64,000 nt of DNA from Rhodamnia argentea (Eukaryota > Streptophyta > Magnoliopsida > Myrtales > Myrtaceae): contig NC_063151.1 in the NCBI RefSeq assembly GCF_020921035.1, positions 20,776,934 to 20,840,933 on the forward strand, written 5' to 3'. Below the pieces are notes generated by a model. It was not told the DNA's origin. It did no database searches and was given only the letters and a program-made list of their open reading frames with translations. Made by a program: the position numbers and the translations under genes. Positions 25,141 through 38,076 of the stretch are shown piece after piece; the stretch's first letter is position 1, and the number at the start of each line of letters is the position of its first letter.

Positions 25141-26514
25141 TCAAGGAGATGGGGGCCAACCATAAAGTCCTGCATCTTCAATTCCTTCATAGAACCTCAG
25201 CTCAAGGTCTTCCAACCTCCCTTCATCGTCCCACATCTCATCCAAGCTCTCATTATCATAGTGATCTCCAACTTCTCCGGCCACAAATTCCCATGCCAAA
25301 TACTCGGAGAAATCAGAAAAATCAGAGTACTCCTCCCACTCATTCCTCTCGTACTGGTCCACAACATCAGGCCCCAGAACCTTCAATTTGGGATACCTTT
25401 CTTCGAGGAACTTCTCATCGAGTTTCGCATGGTGGCAACCCCGTAAATCTAGAAATTCTAGCTCAGGACAACTATATATTATCTCGAGAACGCTCTGGGT
25501 GCTCACGAGGTGGTAAGACATCTCGAGCCGTCGGAGCTTGGACATGGTCAAGGCGATGGCATGAGCCTCGTCATCCAATGAGGACTTGCCAGCGGTATCT
25601 ACTGGATGCATGTTCCGGCACAAACCAAGAAGCATTTTGCAGTTCTTCCCAATGGCTTCGAGGGCATGAGCACCAATCCTGTTGCAGTAGCTTAGGTCCA
25701 AAAAACTCAGCGTGGAAAGCCTTCCTGCTATGCTTTCTACTATTGGATCTGTTATTTCACTACGAGGCAATCGCAACGTGTGGACCGAACCAGCACTAGC
25801 AACATCGACAAGGAAAAGAAATGACACATTACAATTCACGAACTCTAGCCATTGATCACAAGCTCTTCTAAATATAAGTTCATCCCGATTTTCTTATCAT
25901 AATTGGGGACAAAAAAAATGCTTTCCTTTAGGAATGTTTGATGTGGGATTTCCTTTAAAATCATCTAAATCACCAAAGTGCATCATTTAGTACAACTTCA
26001 TCAGTAGTATTTGATGTAGGACTTAGGAAAATGGCAGTATGCTACAAATTAGGATTAAGCATTGCCGTAGTTTTCCCTATCCAGAACAACAACCCATCTG
26101 TTCCTAGATCTTCTTTTCACGTACTAGCAAAGTCTGAATGTCACAATTCTAAAGATGATTAATAGACTATAGCATATAAAGGATTGGTTTTGCTTACTGA
26201 TCAGCGATAAATGAGAAAATTTCATCATCATGGAGACCGGTGCCTGACACACTGAGCTTTCGAAGCGATCCCGCACTTCTCGTGATCAGCATCCGGAGCA
26301 TACGATCTACGTCTCCGGGAAAGCAACGTTCCTTACTCCAATCCTCAATGTCTATCTCTTGCCAGCAATAAGGTCCAATCACCGCCTTCCCCCAAGATTT
26401 GCACACTCTAGGAATCACGGTCAGTATCTCATTAAGCGACAGATTCTTAAAGATTAATCCCAAAGCGTCGGGTATTAATTCGTCCCATCGCCGATAGTCA
26501 CCTCCCTCCTCCAT
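25141..26514 (-). CDS. FBW2: F-box protein with leucine-rich repeats, FBW2-like
   Basis: The substrate-recognition subunit of an SCF ubiquitin ligase. Arabidopsis FBW2 is reported to bind the SKP1-like protein ASK1 and to promote turnover of ARGONAUTE1. Two coding exons, 26514-26198 and 25795-25141, join in phase (GATCA + T) to give 323 residues, close to the Arabidopsis length. The F-box spans about residues 10-45 (WDELIPDALGLIF, VIPRVCKSW), followed by GPYCWQEIDIEDWS. LRR-type segments follow (LRLPRSEITD, LSFLDLSYCNRIG, LEFLDLRGCHHAKLD). An acidic tail ends in the family-typical WPPSP. The base order just upstream of the ATG (tag then ggcccaggatag) suggests a 5' leader intron ending near 26527. 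It lies upstream of the 14-3-3 gene and downstream of PTPA, as in Arabidopsis. Confidence 0.94.
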
Positions 26515-27560
26515 CTATCCTGGGCCCTACAACATAAGAGGATTGCAAGAAGCACCTCAAAATCGAGTCTTTCACAATAATACATGAAAATGCACACACA
26601 AAGTTCAAGCTTCAAATTCAAGAAATGGCAACATATGGCAGAAGCAAATGAACAGAAGGGAATAGGAAAAAGCAGGACAGACAAAGTTTAACAAACCCCA
26701 AAAATTAAAAAAAAAAAATGAAAGATTCCAGTGTGGGGGTTGAAAATTTCATAAAAGAGATTTCACTCACTCAAATCACAACTAAAACAACTAAAGAAAA
26801 ACAAGCATGTACATCTGCAAACGTCTGAGTGAAATTCTCGACCGAATGACAGGAAAAAAAATGGAGCTTGAAAAGTTGAGCCACAACCAGATGAGATCAG
26901 GAACTTGAAAAAAATCGAGCTTTGCATAATTGAAACAAGTAATTAGACAAAATTAGCAGTTCTCCTAACACAGAACTGGAAAAGAAAGCTAATTGCAATA
27001 AAGTCTGTAAAGCAGCATGGAACGATAACCTACTCCAAGAGACGAAAGAAATAAAATACTCCATAACCCTCTCCCTGGATCTTCTTGCTTTTAGTGGCCA
27101 GAGAGAGAGAGAGAGAGAGAAGAAAATAGAAAGAAAAAAATCAAGACTTTGCATTCTCAGCTGAAAATCAAGAAACTGGAAGTCAGACTCAGCTGAGAGC
27201 TGAAACTTCCCAGTGGAAGAGAACGTCCGTGCTTGACAAACCAAACCCAAATGAAAACCACCGACATTTTCTTTTGCTCTGCCCAAGGTTTCCCAGTGAG
27301 CAGAGTATGAAGAGAGAGGGAAGGGACAACGAAAAGATAAACAAAAAAAGGAACTTTACACAAGCATGAGAAAAGATAAGATGTACCCAAGAAGGAGCGA
27401 GATCTCCCTTCGAATTGCCTGAGGTTTTTTCTTTTCCTCTGGGTTTCTGCTAAAAACCCGCCGGTTTATCCGCCACAGAAGCAGAGGAAGAGTAGAGAGA
27501 GAGAGAGACGGGGAAACTTGCCTACCTACCGAAAAAGCTTTCACTCCCACCACCAGCAAA
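26515..27560 (-). promoter_or_regulatory. FBW2-like leader intron and promoter
   Basis: A leader intron probably ends at 26527. Its donor was not located with confidence; it may lie in the GA-rich region around 27390-27510. An AG run occurs at about 27101-27120. No coding frame here has family resemblance. Confidence 0.35.
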
Positions 27561-30500
27561 CAAGCGGAAGAACAAGAGTAAAAACAAGAGAGCGAGAGAA
27601 CAGAAAAGCAGACGAGACATCAAAAAGACTTTGTGGAAAAGTGAAAGTGGGGGAGGATGTTGTACTCCCGAACGGAGGAGGAGGAGGAGGAGGACAAAAA
27701 TGGGACAGTCTTACTATTACTGCCGAGAGTCGAGAACCGTCAAACCTGGTATTTAAAACAGCTTTAAATGCAAGTTGGTGGCGTGCAAGCTTAATTTTCT
27801 CCTAACTAGAGAGAGAGAGAGAGGGGTGAAACTCAAAATCCAGGTTTCAAGAACAAAAGAATCTTTTACGGAAAAAGGAAGAGAGCACAGAAAATGCGCG
27901 GGGCTTGAATTCGGGGTATTAATAATTACCTCCTCGAGTAAAGAATTCAACCGTGGTAACGGGGGAACGTTATCCTTCATCACTCGACGCCGGCCGAAGA
28001 TTTTGTAAGCTTATTTCTTTCTTTATTTTTTGACGGATTTGTGAAGATTTACAGAACGTAAGTCTGTCTGCATTTTGCGGTTTCGGAACGCGATCGTTCA
28101 CCCGAGAAAGAAGCGACGGTACTTGTGTGGGTGTGTGTGGACGGTGGACCGAAACACGAGGACCGACCGAGCAACGCAGACTCCGTCCCGAAGTCACGAG
28201 ACCAACATCCAAAGGGAAGCCTCAGTGTCACGGTCCCCTTCTTCCCATGTGCGCCCCTTCACGTTTTGGTTTTTCCAGTACATGAAAGCGTGGATCACTT
28301 TTGGACTGCGTGGGAACACGTATGTCGTGCCATATTGGCCCAGCCAGGCAGGCATAATGTTTTAGGCTTTAAGGTTGGCTCAAGCCTTCCAATTGAGGGC
28401 CTCTCTTCGCATAAGAAGTTGTCTTGAATAATGTTCTCCCTTAATAGTTAGTCCACCATTTGTTTTACGTGAGGCTACTACCAAGGCTAGCAACCGTGCA
28501 ATGTGTGACACTAGGTTGCTACTTGCTAGAGGGTTGCGTGGAGGCCATGTCTCCCTTCTCGATTATTGGATGCCAACTCTTTTCATGGGATCTCAGGTTT
28601 CTCTTTCTTTTTTGTATTAGCATGCGACTACAACTTTGAGTGTCTGAAATTAGTGCTGTCATGTTTCATCCATCGGATGGGGATCTGCAATCATATCAGA
28701 GAAGGCCGATCGACTCCTAGCGTTCATCAAGAGGCTATGTCACGAAAAAATGAATTACCTAGAAAACATTTTATACCAACAAAAATATTTTGACACAGAT
28801 TTTTGTCGATCGTAAAAACACTTTGTTTACTAATTATCTTTAACAAATTCGAGCGATCATTTTCCAGGATAATGTATTCTAACTCATTCGTTTATTTTCG
28901 CGAAACAAACACGTCATAAAACTCTATCTTTCCAGCTTTCGATCTAGGATGGGGACAAGTATAACAATATCAAATTTGCACTGTGGAAACCGAATGCTGT
29001 CCTCTCCCTAGAAAGGAACTCAGCATCGAGCTATTGAATACAAGAGAACATTGACTTTGAGAGAAAAATATCAGCAATTTGGGATTTCTCATGTCAAATC
29101 ACACCGTCCAAACATTTGATAACCTTGACTAAGTCTAGGATTGGACCAACCTCGGAGTCCCAGATTTCCATGATTATCATCGTCAGGACTACCAGTGGAG
29201 CTGGCACCTCAAACACAACTAACTGCCTTCGTGCGCTTACACTTATCAACTACTTTCCCCTCAGCTGCAAAGACAAACTGCCATTGCCGATACCATAAGA
29301 TATTTTGTACATCCCTATGTTATCATGTCAGAGATTCAAAAAATTAATCTGATGAACAGCTTAATCGACATAACCGAACCGTGCATTTGATTAAGAAACT
29401 AGCCGTAAAGATAATAAAGTAGGAACAGCTCAACCAAACTACCAGATGATCGTAACTTCTTGTTGCTGCTTAGTGGGTTTGTACCTCGAATCATATCTTC
29501 AGATTATGAAACAGCAGGCAGCACCAGCAGACAAGCACACGTCTACTCCCTAGGAAAAAAATAAACCAAAAACAGTTAAAAGCCTCCGGTTGACACTCTT
29601 CTGTCTTAAGCATATGAAGAATCCTAAGCCTACCGACATAACCAACAGAACATAATTGCAATACTTTGTTGTTAGTATGTAGATCATACAAGCACTTGAG
29701 CACAGTGTGAAAATGAACACCTTTTGAGGTAACAACAGAAAAGCACTCTCATTTCTACAAAAAATTCCTATACCTTGTCGAACTAGAGAATTGCCTTGGT
29801 AGTCAAAGTCAAGGAAATTAGGAATCTATGCAAGCAAAGGAAATGCATGCTCAAGAAAAATCAATGCACTTTTTCAACTACTCTCTTCAAGTTGATATAC
29901 TAGGCTCTCTACCTACTTGTTCTTCAGTAGTGTCAAATTAAATTGAACCAGCAAAAGATATGAAAAATTGAATGGGCGGTTTCTACATCAGTAGCAAAGA
30001 GGCTGGACGTTATTCAATCTACAATAGACATTATGAAAGCAGCATAGGTCTTACAAACAGCATCGCCACACATAAATGATGGAATCGATGCATTACCATG
30101 GGCTTTTTGGTGCTCGTCTTGTATCAGGTGTTAAATTGAAAAGGAGCAGCTTAAACATAAGAGGGAGGTTTAACCGAAAACTAGATGAGACACTAGTAAA
30201 AAGGAACAAATTAGTTGACTTCCGAAAGACCCTACATTAAAATACTAACTCCAAGTGAGACCCGGATGGTTCATAGTTATTAGATTCTCTATATATGAAT
30301 CACAACAGCCACATGGGTTTTACATCGAACCAATAAGATAATTTAATGTGTTCAGATTGATCAGCTATTTGCATAAAGATCAGATATGATCATATCTCGA
30401 AAAGATCAATAGCTACTTCAAACCAAGGCAGCAATCATGCACCTGGAACCAGGTCTTGGAAATCTTTAAATACATGTGATGAATTGTTATAGAAAGCCAA

Positions 30501-31495
30501 AAAGAAAGAAATCACCAACAATCAGATACAAAGTCTGCTTCATGTTAAAGTAAAGAATGCTCAACAAATATATGGTCCTACTGAAATGGATGCAATTGCA
30601 TCGTGCATATCTTATATATTCAACTTGAACATCCACAATTGAAAAACAGAATGTGATAGCAAAGTATTTCGTGCCAGACTCTGTACCAATGGGACAGTAT
30701 ACATCTATTACAAAGCTACGTAAATTGGATCCTTCTAGTAAAAGTACAGTTGTACAGATAGAAATTAATTAGTTTAGGAAGAAGGCAAGTAAAGAAAGCG
30801 AGAAGCGTAGATTATGAACAAAACACTGTCGAGAAGCCCTTCATGAGAGTTCCTGGCATACATATGCATACAGGATAGTCTTTCAACTTTAGTCACATAT
30901 CACAAGTCCAAAAATTAAATCATTTTTGCAGCATTTCATGCTTTAATCTTTAATACCGGTATATAAATAAAAATAACTTGATCCCATGCAATCAGGTGAA
31001 GTAGCAAGCGTAACAGAGTAAAGCACTGCACCCTAGATGGTAAAGTTCAATACCCAACATCACTTGCTTATGCTCTGACTCAAGTAGCACAGGACCCAAG
31101 GATTCCCATGTGAAAGCATTAGGTGCACAACATTGACGAAAATTACTCTCAACAGCATCAGTTACCATTGGAGCATACCAAACACATCACAAATTGCCAT
31201 TTTAATCCGGAAATACCTAGCACCCATTAAATGATGTTTGAACAGAGATGGCAAGCAAACTTTCATGAGATACGCAGTAGTTATGCTTTGTTCGAATGGT
31301 GAACAGATGTGTCACCGATGCATATCGAATGATTATTGTAACACGACAATAATTAGACCAGCAAAACATCACCAAATACAAACATCACATCCTCCAATAA
31401 AAATTATAACTTTCAACCAAGAGTATTCTCCTATGATACGAATAACCATGTAACAATTAAACCACATATCACCATAGAATGGAACAGGGACAAAA
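27560..31495. other. Intergenic between FBW2-like promoter and PTPA 3' end
   Basis: No gene is supported. The segment at 29000-31495 is unusually plain AT-rich sequence without repeats and would fit a long 3' untranslated region or a downstream intron of the PTPA gene, but I found no exon to prove it. An AG run lies near 27808-27822 and a GT-rich patch near 28121-28140. Confidence 0.4.
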
Positions 31496-32689
31496 TCAGT
31501 ACCACTTAATGAGCCAGCCAAACAGAAAATGCTGCATAATGGGGACCTTTTCCAAGACCTCTGCCTTATACATCTTCAGCAACCCACTATTCACCTTGTT
31601 CCAATTAGGTACTCCACTGATATCATCCAGCAGCGGTGAATGCTCAGCAAACAGTCCCTTCTTCACCTTCTTAATAAAAGCAATGCAAGAGAAATACATA
31701 TACTCATTGGAGAAGTTCTCCAATATGTCTTCATTGTGAATTGACTTGGGCTTCATATACTTATGGCCGATCAGCTGTGATGACCCAAATATGAAAGGCA
31801 AGAAATGATAATCATCAAGACCCCAAACCCCATGTGAACCAGCAGGCTCCAAAGAATACACCAACTGCAATTTTCTCATCAACTCTAAATACTTCACAAA
31901 AACCCTAGCCACTACAGCTTGGTAATCTTCTTCCTTAACAACTCCCATCCTCGCTAAGCAATACAACCATGCAGCAAAATTGGTCTCATGCCCAGTGCCA
32001 TAATCAATACGACTTGAATTACCAAAGCTATCAGTAAAATAGGGTACAACCTCGACCGTCGCAGATCGCAGATCATCAGGAAGAAATGTGAGCATCAAGG
32101 ATTCACTAGTTTCTACCAACCGCTCGTGCCAGCTTCTGTACGAGACATTACCGTAACGCGCGGCTTGCTGGACCGGTGGAATTTCCTCGATCCAACGAGT
32201 CAGAGTCTCGAGAATCGACACGATCGCGGACACAGTAGACGATTCGTGGCACGAGTCTGAAGCCTTGTGGCCCCGAATCGACTCGGAGAGAGCGACGACG
32301 AAGCCAAGGAAGTTCTTGGAGACGTCGGAGTCGTGGAACCGGCGGATATCGTCCGGAGACTGGATTCTCTTGACCGGAACTTGGAACTGATGAGGAGGGG
32401 AGATGATCGGGACCTTCTGCGACTGAGGCACTGGTGCTAGAATGATGGCTTGTTGCTGAGAGTACAGAGTTTCCGGCGACATATTGACGGCAGGGGCGCG
32501 GATGGGCCGGTAGGTAGGCGGCGGGGACACGCCGGAGAAGGAAGGCGGGGGAGAAGGGTAAGCTGTGGGGCCGCCGCATTTGGCGCAGGTGGCGCCGGAG
32601 TGCGCGGAGCCGGCGCCGGTGGCCGTGCAACTGGTGGAGTCAGGTGTTTGGGGAGGGTTTGGAGAGCCGCAGTCGCTGTGAGATTCCAT
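31496..32689 (-). CDS. PTPA: Serine/threonine-protein phosphatase 2A activator (PTPA)
   Basis: A PP2A activator, a peptidyl-prolyl isomerase-type ATP-dependent chaperone that helps load catalytic metals into the PP2A catalytic subunit, acting in cytosol and nucleus. This uninterrupted frame encodes 397 residues, near the Arabidopsis length. The first 100 or so residues are a Pro/Ser-rich plant-type extension with a CAKCGG pair. The PTPA fold follows: PVKRIQSPDDIRRF, FLGFVVALSESIRG, GNVSYRSWHERL, the active-site loop DYGTGHETNFAAWL, GSHGVWGLDDYHFLPFIFGS and PNWNKVNSGLLKMYKAEVL, ending MQHFLFGWLIKWY. All family blocks are present. The very last codons could differ if a downstream exon exists, because GTACTG follows the TGG codon and would allow a donor. 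Confidence 0.95.
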   Translation of the reverse strand: MESHSDCGSPNPPQTPDSTSCTATGAGSAHSGATCAKCGGPTAYPSPPPSFSGVSPPPTYRPIRAPAVNMSPETLYSQQQAIILAPVPQSQKVPIISPPHQFQVPVKRIQSPDDIRRFHDSDVSKNFLGFVVALSESIRGHKASDSCHESSTVSAIVSILETLTRWIEEIPPVQQAARYGNVSYRSWHERLVETSESLMLTFLPDDLRSATVEVVPYFTDSFGNSSRIDYGTGHETNFAAWLYCLARMGVVKEEDYQAVVARVFVKYLELMRKLQLVYSLEPAGSHGVWGLDDYHFLPFIFGSSQLIGHKYMKPKSIHNEDILENFSNEYMYFSCIAFIKKVKKGLFAEHSPLLDDISGVPNWNKVNSGLLKMYKAEVLEKVPIMQHFLFGWLIKWY

Positions 32690-33200
32690 CGGAAGGTGGA
32701 GGAGGGCGGAGATGAAAATGGGGAGAAGTAGCGGTTTCTCGACTTCGAAGATGGAGGAGGACCAAAATTTTTTTTGCAGGGATTCGACGGGGAATAGGAA
32801 GTCCGCAACGTGAACGGTGGTGATTTAGCAGTGTGAGTATTCGTGGAACGTGAACGGTCATGATTAAAAGTGGCGCATGGATTCACGGCGTTGGATTGGA
32901 TGGTTCCACTTTGGTTGCTTTTAGTTCTGACTAAGCGAGGCTGATGATGCTTCCAACTGTCTGGGCCTAAATAATAAATATAAGACGAAGTCCAGCTGGA
33001 GATTTTTTTCTGGGCCTCTTTCGATGTTTCGAGGCCCATTACACCTGGTTTGAGATTTAGAAAATTATAAGTATAGATAAAATATCGTATATTTTTCCAG
33101 TGACGTCCTTAAGTCAAGCCTTTCACATTGCATATCGATTTTCAAAACCATCTCCAAATTCGCTTTAAAAAATGCTTACGCGCCTTTAGAGCTGGTAAGA
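32690..33200 (-). promoter_or_regulatory. PTPA upstream region
   Basis: The presumed promoter and leader of the PTPA gene. No other coding signal is supported; overlapping frames are low-complexity. Confidence 0.35.
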
Positions 33201-33204
33201 GCCT

Positions 33205-33750
33205 CGTATTGAGAGATGGGAGCGGTCAATTTCAAAGTGGGTCGATTCTCGCCCTAAAAATCGAGAATCGGACAAGACAGGGTTGGCTCCTAGCCTGTGA
33301 AACCGAGGACCGACCTTGCCCACGCTGGATCGAACCGACCTACCGGTCTCGGTTCGGCTCCAGATCTGATTCCTGGGTTGTCTCGGGAAACGGTGGCGTT
33401 ATTTTTCTAAAATGGTTTATCTTCTTTCTTAAAACCTTCTAAATATTTTGAAAGTTATTTCAGCGTAGGATAAAATTATTAATCATAGAGAAGTCGCTAG
33501 TAAAAGAAAAAATTACTCCCATAAATAATCTAAATTTTTTGCTCTTGTTGAATAACAAAATAGAATAATAGTATTAATATACTTTGAGTCGGTTTCGCCG
33601 GTGCGATCTGATCGTTTCAATACCTTCCCGAGAATTGGAAACATGATCGGTTATTCCCGGTCCCAAAATTCTGAAATAGGGAACCATCTAGAATCAGCCG
33701 GTCTGGTCTTGTTTACGGGTTAGATCGGGGCCGATGCACACCCCGATTTA
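33205..33750. mobile_element. Degenerate inverted-repeat element (hAT/MITE-like)
   Basis: The left part has gggagcggtcaatttcaaag and many gaatcgg/accgacc phrases. The right end reads gatcggggccgatgcacacc. On opposite strands the two ends show similar 'ggtcggttc' wording and a rough terminal inverted repeat. It is decayed and non-coding. The same wording occurs at 44848-45220. Confidence 0.35.
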
Positions 33751-34158
33751 GAAATCTCATCACTCACGAATTCGATTGTACAATTCAAATTTAGATTTTT
33801 TTTTTTTTTTCAGCTCGTGCATTAGCTGATGCCTCCTTTCTCTCAACAGGCTGTCCCACAAAAACACACAAATTCTCCATATAGATACCATACCCACACA
33901 CACACGAGAAACGAGAGAGCCGTTTGACATGCATTGACGTTCGATTGACACAACGAAATCACATTGTTCAGGCGATCTACAATAGCCACCGTCCAAAGTA
34001 ATCCGCAAATTCCGAAATATTATACTCAACAACATAATTTAAAGCCCAAAAGAGAAAAAAAAAACACAAGACGTATAAGAACAAACCCCACGTGTGCGCT
34101 GTACACGTATGAAAATGTAAGTGCTCCTTGTGCGTGTATGTATTGCTTGGTTGCTGCT
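33751..34158 (-). other. EXORDIUM-like 3' region
   Basis: Probably the 3' untranslated region and downstream flank of the EXO-like gene. It holds a T run (33797-33811) and a short CA-rich patch (about 33890-33904). No gene is seen. Confidence 0.4.
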
Positions 34159-35112
34159 CTACACGGCCGTCCTGCAGGTAGACGTCTTGGGGTCCCACAT
34201 CGCCGGCAGCAGATATTTCCGTCCGCTCCGGCCGATCGCATTGTAACTTGCTCCCGTCGTCTTGTCCACCGGGACGACCCCTGGATAGCCGGGGAACGCG
34301 CCCTTCCCGAACATCCCCGTGCAAGCGCTCACGGCCTCGAGGGGCGCGTCTCCGGGGCCCTGGAAATACCCGTTGTCAAACGGGTTCGTGACGGTCCCCG
34401 CCAGGACCGTGGCCAAGCTGATGACCATCCCGTCGACCCCCATGTCGCCGTTCGGGGCCACCAGGGGAGGTATCTGAGGCCCGTAGATCGGCTGGTGGAA
34501 GGGCCACGCGCATTGGCCGGGGCACTGGGTCGCCGAGTTGCCGACCCACCCGTACGCGGACCTGGCGCCCTTGCCGCCCCGGACCGCAGTCGACCACCCG
34601 TGGGACCCGCACCGGCTCATGCAGAACCCCTCGACGCCAACGTCTGACGAGGTCAACACGAAGTTGATAGCACCATCGCTATCGGTCTTGGAGGGACTGA
34701 GCTCGGAGGACAAGCTCACAATGTGTTGGTTCTTCAGCACTTTGCCCAGAGAGTACCTGCTGTCGACGAGTTGCTTCCCCAAGATGATGTTGGCGGGGCC
34801 ACCGGCGTACGCGGCGGTGGTGGACCACCAGGAGGCGACGGAGGGGGAAGACTTGGCGGGAGAGCTGAGGGAGCGGAAGAAGTCGGCCACGACGGAGCGC
34901 TGGGCGGGGGAGAAGCCTCCGTACCAGAGGAGGTTGACGGTGACGTTGCCCTTGAGGAGCCGGCCCTTGTGGTACTTGAGGACGAGGGGCTTCGTCTTGA
35001 GCGGAGACAGCATCCTCGGGGTGGTGGCCGAGGATGGGGCGGAGAGACGGGAAAGGACGAGGAGGAGGGCGACGAGGATGTAAGGAGGAGGAGGAGGAGA
35101 CGACGAAGCCAT
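34159..35112 (-). CDS. EXO: EXORDIUM-like secreted protein (phosphate-induced protein 1 family)
   Basis: An apoplastic protein of the EXO/EXL family; Arabidopsis EXO is brassinosteroid-induced and promotes cell expansion. The biochemical activity is not known. This is a single exon of 317 residues, as usual for the family. It has a clear signal peptide ([11 protein letters not shown], cleavage probably after about residue 29). Diagnostic blocks are [49 protein letters not shown], the cysteine-bearing [57 protein letters not shown] and [17 protein letters not shown]. Codon use is strongly GC-biased compared with the neighbours. A TATA box lies about 60 bases upstream. It follows PTPA in the same order as Arabidopsis At4g08960 and At4g08950. 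Confidence 0.95.
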   Translation of the reverse strand: MASSSPPPPPYILVALLLVLSRLSAPSSATTPRMLSPLKTKPLVLKYHKGRLLKGNVTVNLLWYGGFSPAQRSVVADFFRSLSSPAKSSPSVASWWSTTAAYAGGPANIILGKQLVDSRYSLGKVLKNQHIVSLSSELSPSKTDSDGAINFVLTSSDVGVEGFCMSRCGSHGWSTAVRGGKGARSAYGWVGNSATQCPGQCAWPFHQPIYGPQIPPLVAPNGDMGVDGMVISLATVLAGTVTNPFDNGYFQGPGDAPLEAVSACTGMFGKGAFPGYPGVVPVDKTTGASYNAIGRSGRKYLLPAMWDPKTSTCRTAV

Positions 35113-35172
35113 CGTTTAGGAAAATGGGGAAGAGTTCACGTTGGTGAGCGAGCGATGAGGAGTGCCCGTGCG

Positions 35173-35180
35173 TTTTTATA
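35173..35180 (-). promoter_or_regulatory. TATA box of the EXORDIUM-like gene
   Basis: On the minus strand the sequence reads TATAAAAA, about 60 bases upstream of the start codon at 35112. This implies a short leader of about 30 bases. It is the clearest core promoter in the window. Confidence 0.6.
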
Positions 35181-35349
35181 CGGAGGGTTTGCGAGCTCTG
35201 CTGGACAGCCAGGAGAGGGGAGGGGGGAAGGGAGTGACGAGCATGTCTCGGACAGTAGACACAGGCGCGTTGAGCAGATTTGTTTGACCAAGCTGGGGTC
35301 AAAGTCAGGAAACGTTATTACAAGAACCTGGAGCAGATGAGCCTAGCTC

Positions 35350-38070
35350 ACATCCACCGTCGGTAGAGACGGGGATTCACATGATCTTCCGGTTCACGCG
35401 AGCCGAGGCTCAAACAGTTCCGGTCGCAGCAAACAATTTCTCTTGGCTGCCCTTGTCGCGACACGTGCGAGCAAAACTACGGGAGGTTCACCTGGGGGAT
35501 GGGAAAATATCACACGTCCTGATTCTTACCTTTCTGACTGGTTTTTCTTTTATGAAGTTGAGCGTGGCTAAATTGAAGAAGGTTAGAGGCAACCCATGTT
35601 TGAGTCCAAGGACGGGGACTCTGTCTTTGGTCGGTTTTGAGGGAAGCGACTGGGAGTTTTAACTGTTTCCGATCAAGTCAGCCCACTAATAATTGAGTTC
35701 TTCACTTTGTATTAACCAATGTGAGGTGCGCGTAGTAGGATACGATGAATTTAGTAATTGAGGGAAAAAAAAAAAGAGAGAGCTAAGAACCGTACTTTTA
35801 CTCCGTATATTTTTTGAAATTTCAGTTTTAGTAACCGATTAATTACTATTTTTGGTTATCTAAGCCTAAGGTTAAGATTGCTTGTTCCCTACTTATATAC
35901 CATGCTTAGTCATCTCGAATAACGGGGAAGAGTATAAACGATCCGCTTTCGATTGAATTTGAGGAGATAACCTGGCGTTGGAACGGCGTCTCGAGATATC
36001 GCGTATCCAAAATGAATCGAATTTAAAAAGATCCACTGCATTAAACAGGGTAGAGCTAATGGTCGTTGTCTCATGTTTGGAGATGGGTGGCTGTATGGGG
36101 CAGAAAATTCTGTGATTTGCGAGGGCAGGAACAAGAGAAGGTCAATTTTGGACTGGGTGGACAAGGGAGATCATCAACTTGTACAAAGAAGGGAGTTTGG
36201 CCTTTGGAGCCCACGCCGCCGCCGCCCCATGGCTGAAGGCTGCTGGGGACTAAGAGCATGGCGAGCTCCAAAGGTAGACTTTGGGAAACTTTCTCATTTC
36301 CCAAGTCAAATGATCATATGGGTCATATGGTTAGGGAAGACTTAGGTACACTACAAATACCAAAACTTGCGTACGGCGCTCACTTTAGTGTCAAAATTTT
36401 CAAAACAATCACTTTAGTGCCAAATTTTTTTAAAAAACATTTAGTTTGGCTTCAAAATTTCAAAACGATTATTTAAGTGTCAAATATTTTGAAAAATGCT
36501 CACTTCAGTGCCAATTCCGTCCGATCACGTTAGCTCAAATCGAAGTTAGTATCTAAGCGAGTATTTAAAAAAAAAAATCCACACTTAAGTGATCGTTTTA
36601 AAAGTTTTAGCACTAAAGCGAGTCTCGTTCACAAGTTTTGACATTTATGATGCACCTTAGCCGGTTAAGGCATATATAAACATCGTACGTGTTGTACCGC
36701 CGAGGCTAAGTTCGAGTAAATATAATGGCTTAAACACAGTAAGGGTCGTTTGGAGCCTAGACGAGATAAGTTTTGGTACCAAATTTTCTAGAGGCATACA
36801 TTGACTACAAATGATGTTGCTGACGGCGCCGGTTGGCCCCTCGGATTTAGAAATTGCGGGTAGATTGATTTCCAAAAGTATTCTCTCCTCGAAAAACCGG
36901 GAGAGCGACTCGTTATCTCGGACTCGCCCTGCTCGGACATTCGATTGGTGGAGACGGCAGGGGCCAAATCAAAAGATAGGTACGATACGGATGGTCCCGT
37001 AATTCCGCCCAGAAAATAAAAAAAACACCTGCGTACATTTTGGTTTCCAAGACAACTCCTAGGTATAAATTGTGGACAAAAAAAAAATTATCATTAAATG
37101 ATATGACAATCCCTTATTGGAGAGAGAGAGAGAGAGAGAAAAAAAAAATCGCCCTTTTGTCACGTAACCCTTTGGTAAAAAAGATATTAATAAGCTCCAA
37201 CCATAGATGAACGAATCCGTGCGGGATGCGAGCGCGGAGAAAAATGAATGAATCATTTTTGTCAAAGAGAGAGATTAAAAAAAGAAATGAAAATTAATAA
37301 ATCAGGTGTTGATTATGATTAGTCTTCTCTCCTCCTCCTCCTCCGAGGTCGGTCATGTGGCGATGATCATCTCTCCACCTGCTCTGCGTTCTCTAAAGGC
37401 CCAGGGATCATAAAATATAAAACAGGAAGCAAGGATGTACGCGAAGATGTTTTCTCGGGGACAGGAGGGATGTTGGTGGATCGGAGGAACACGGATCATC
37501 ATCGTAAAGCAAACTCCCCGTTAGACGCTCGAATGGCGTTTGTTCGTTTCTTCAGGTTGTCGGAGCTTGAGAAGAAGCGATCCCTGGCGACGACGACGAC
37601 GACGTTTCCGTGGCAGCTGAAGCTGGCGCGTTGTGCGCATCTGTCACCATGGATGAACACACCTCGTGAGACTAGGGGGAGGTGGAAAAAGGGGGTTAAA
37701 AATTTCTATCCAGTTGCTTAATACATCGAGATGGTGATTTAACTGCACGTGCGGTCAGAATCCGACACTACAATCGTTTTTTTTTTTTTTTTAACAGCGT
37801 GAGCGGTTCCCGATGGTGAAAACAGAGTCCGAGGATGGAGACTCGACCTGCGTTTCCTCAGGCTCGACCGCAGTGAATGATATGGAAAGCACGATGCGAA
37901 TGCGAATTGCCATTGAAGGTCTTCTTCTCCCTCACCCCCCCACACCCACCCCCACCCTGCTGTGCATTCCCCGAATTGGACCCGAATCATGTGATGGGTC
38001 ATACCCACGAAGCTTTGACAGCTCACTCACATGGCCTCTTGCGGGTCGCCCCATGTGGCCCCGGTTGCCC
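35350..38070. other. Intergenic between EXO-like and RRM genes
   Basis: No gene is supported. At about 36350-36640 a decayed repeat carries several versions of cactttagtgccaaa in one direction and inverted versions towards its right end (ttagcactaaagcgag), so it may be a small foldback element. An AG run lies at 37121-37140. The stretch 37790-37900 could contain the 3' untranslated region, or an unproven last exon, of the RRM gene. Confidence 0.4.
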
Positions 38071-38076
38071 ACACAC

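Noticed and set aside
34538-35340. Plus-strand frames of 181 and 205 codons over the EXORDIUM-like gene
   Set aside because: They are antisense shadows of a GC-biased single exon with no family match.
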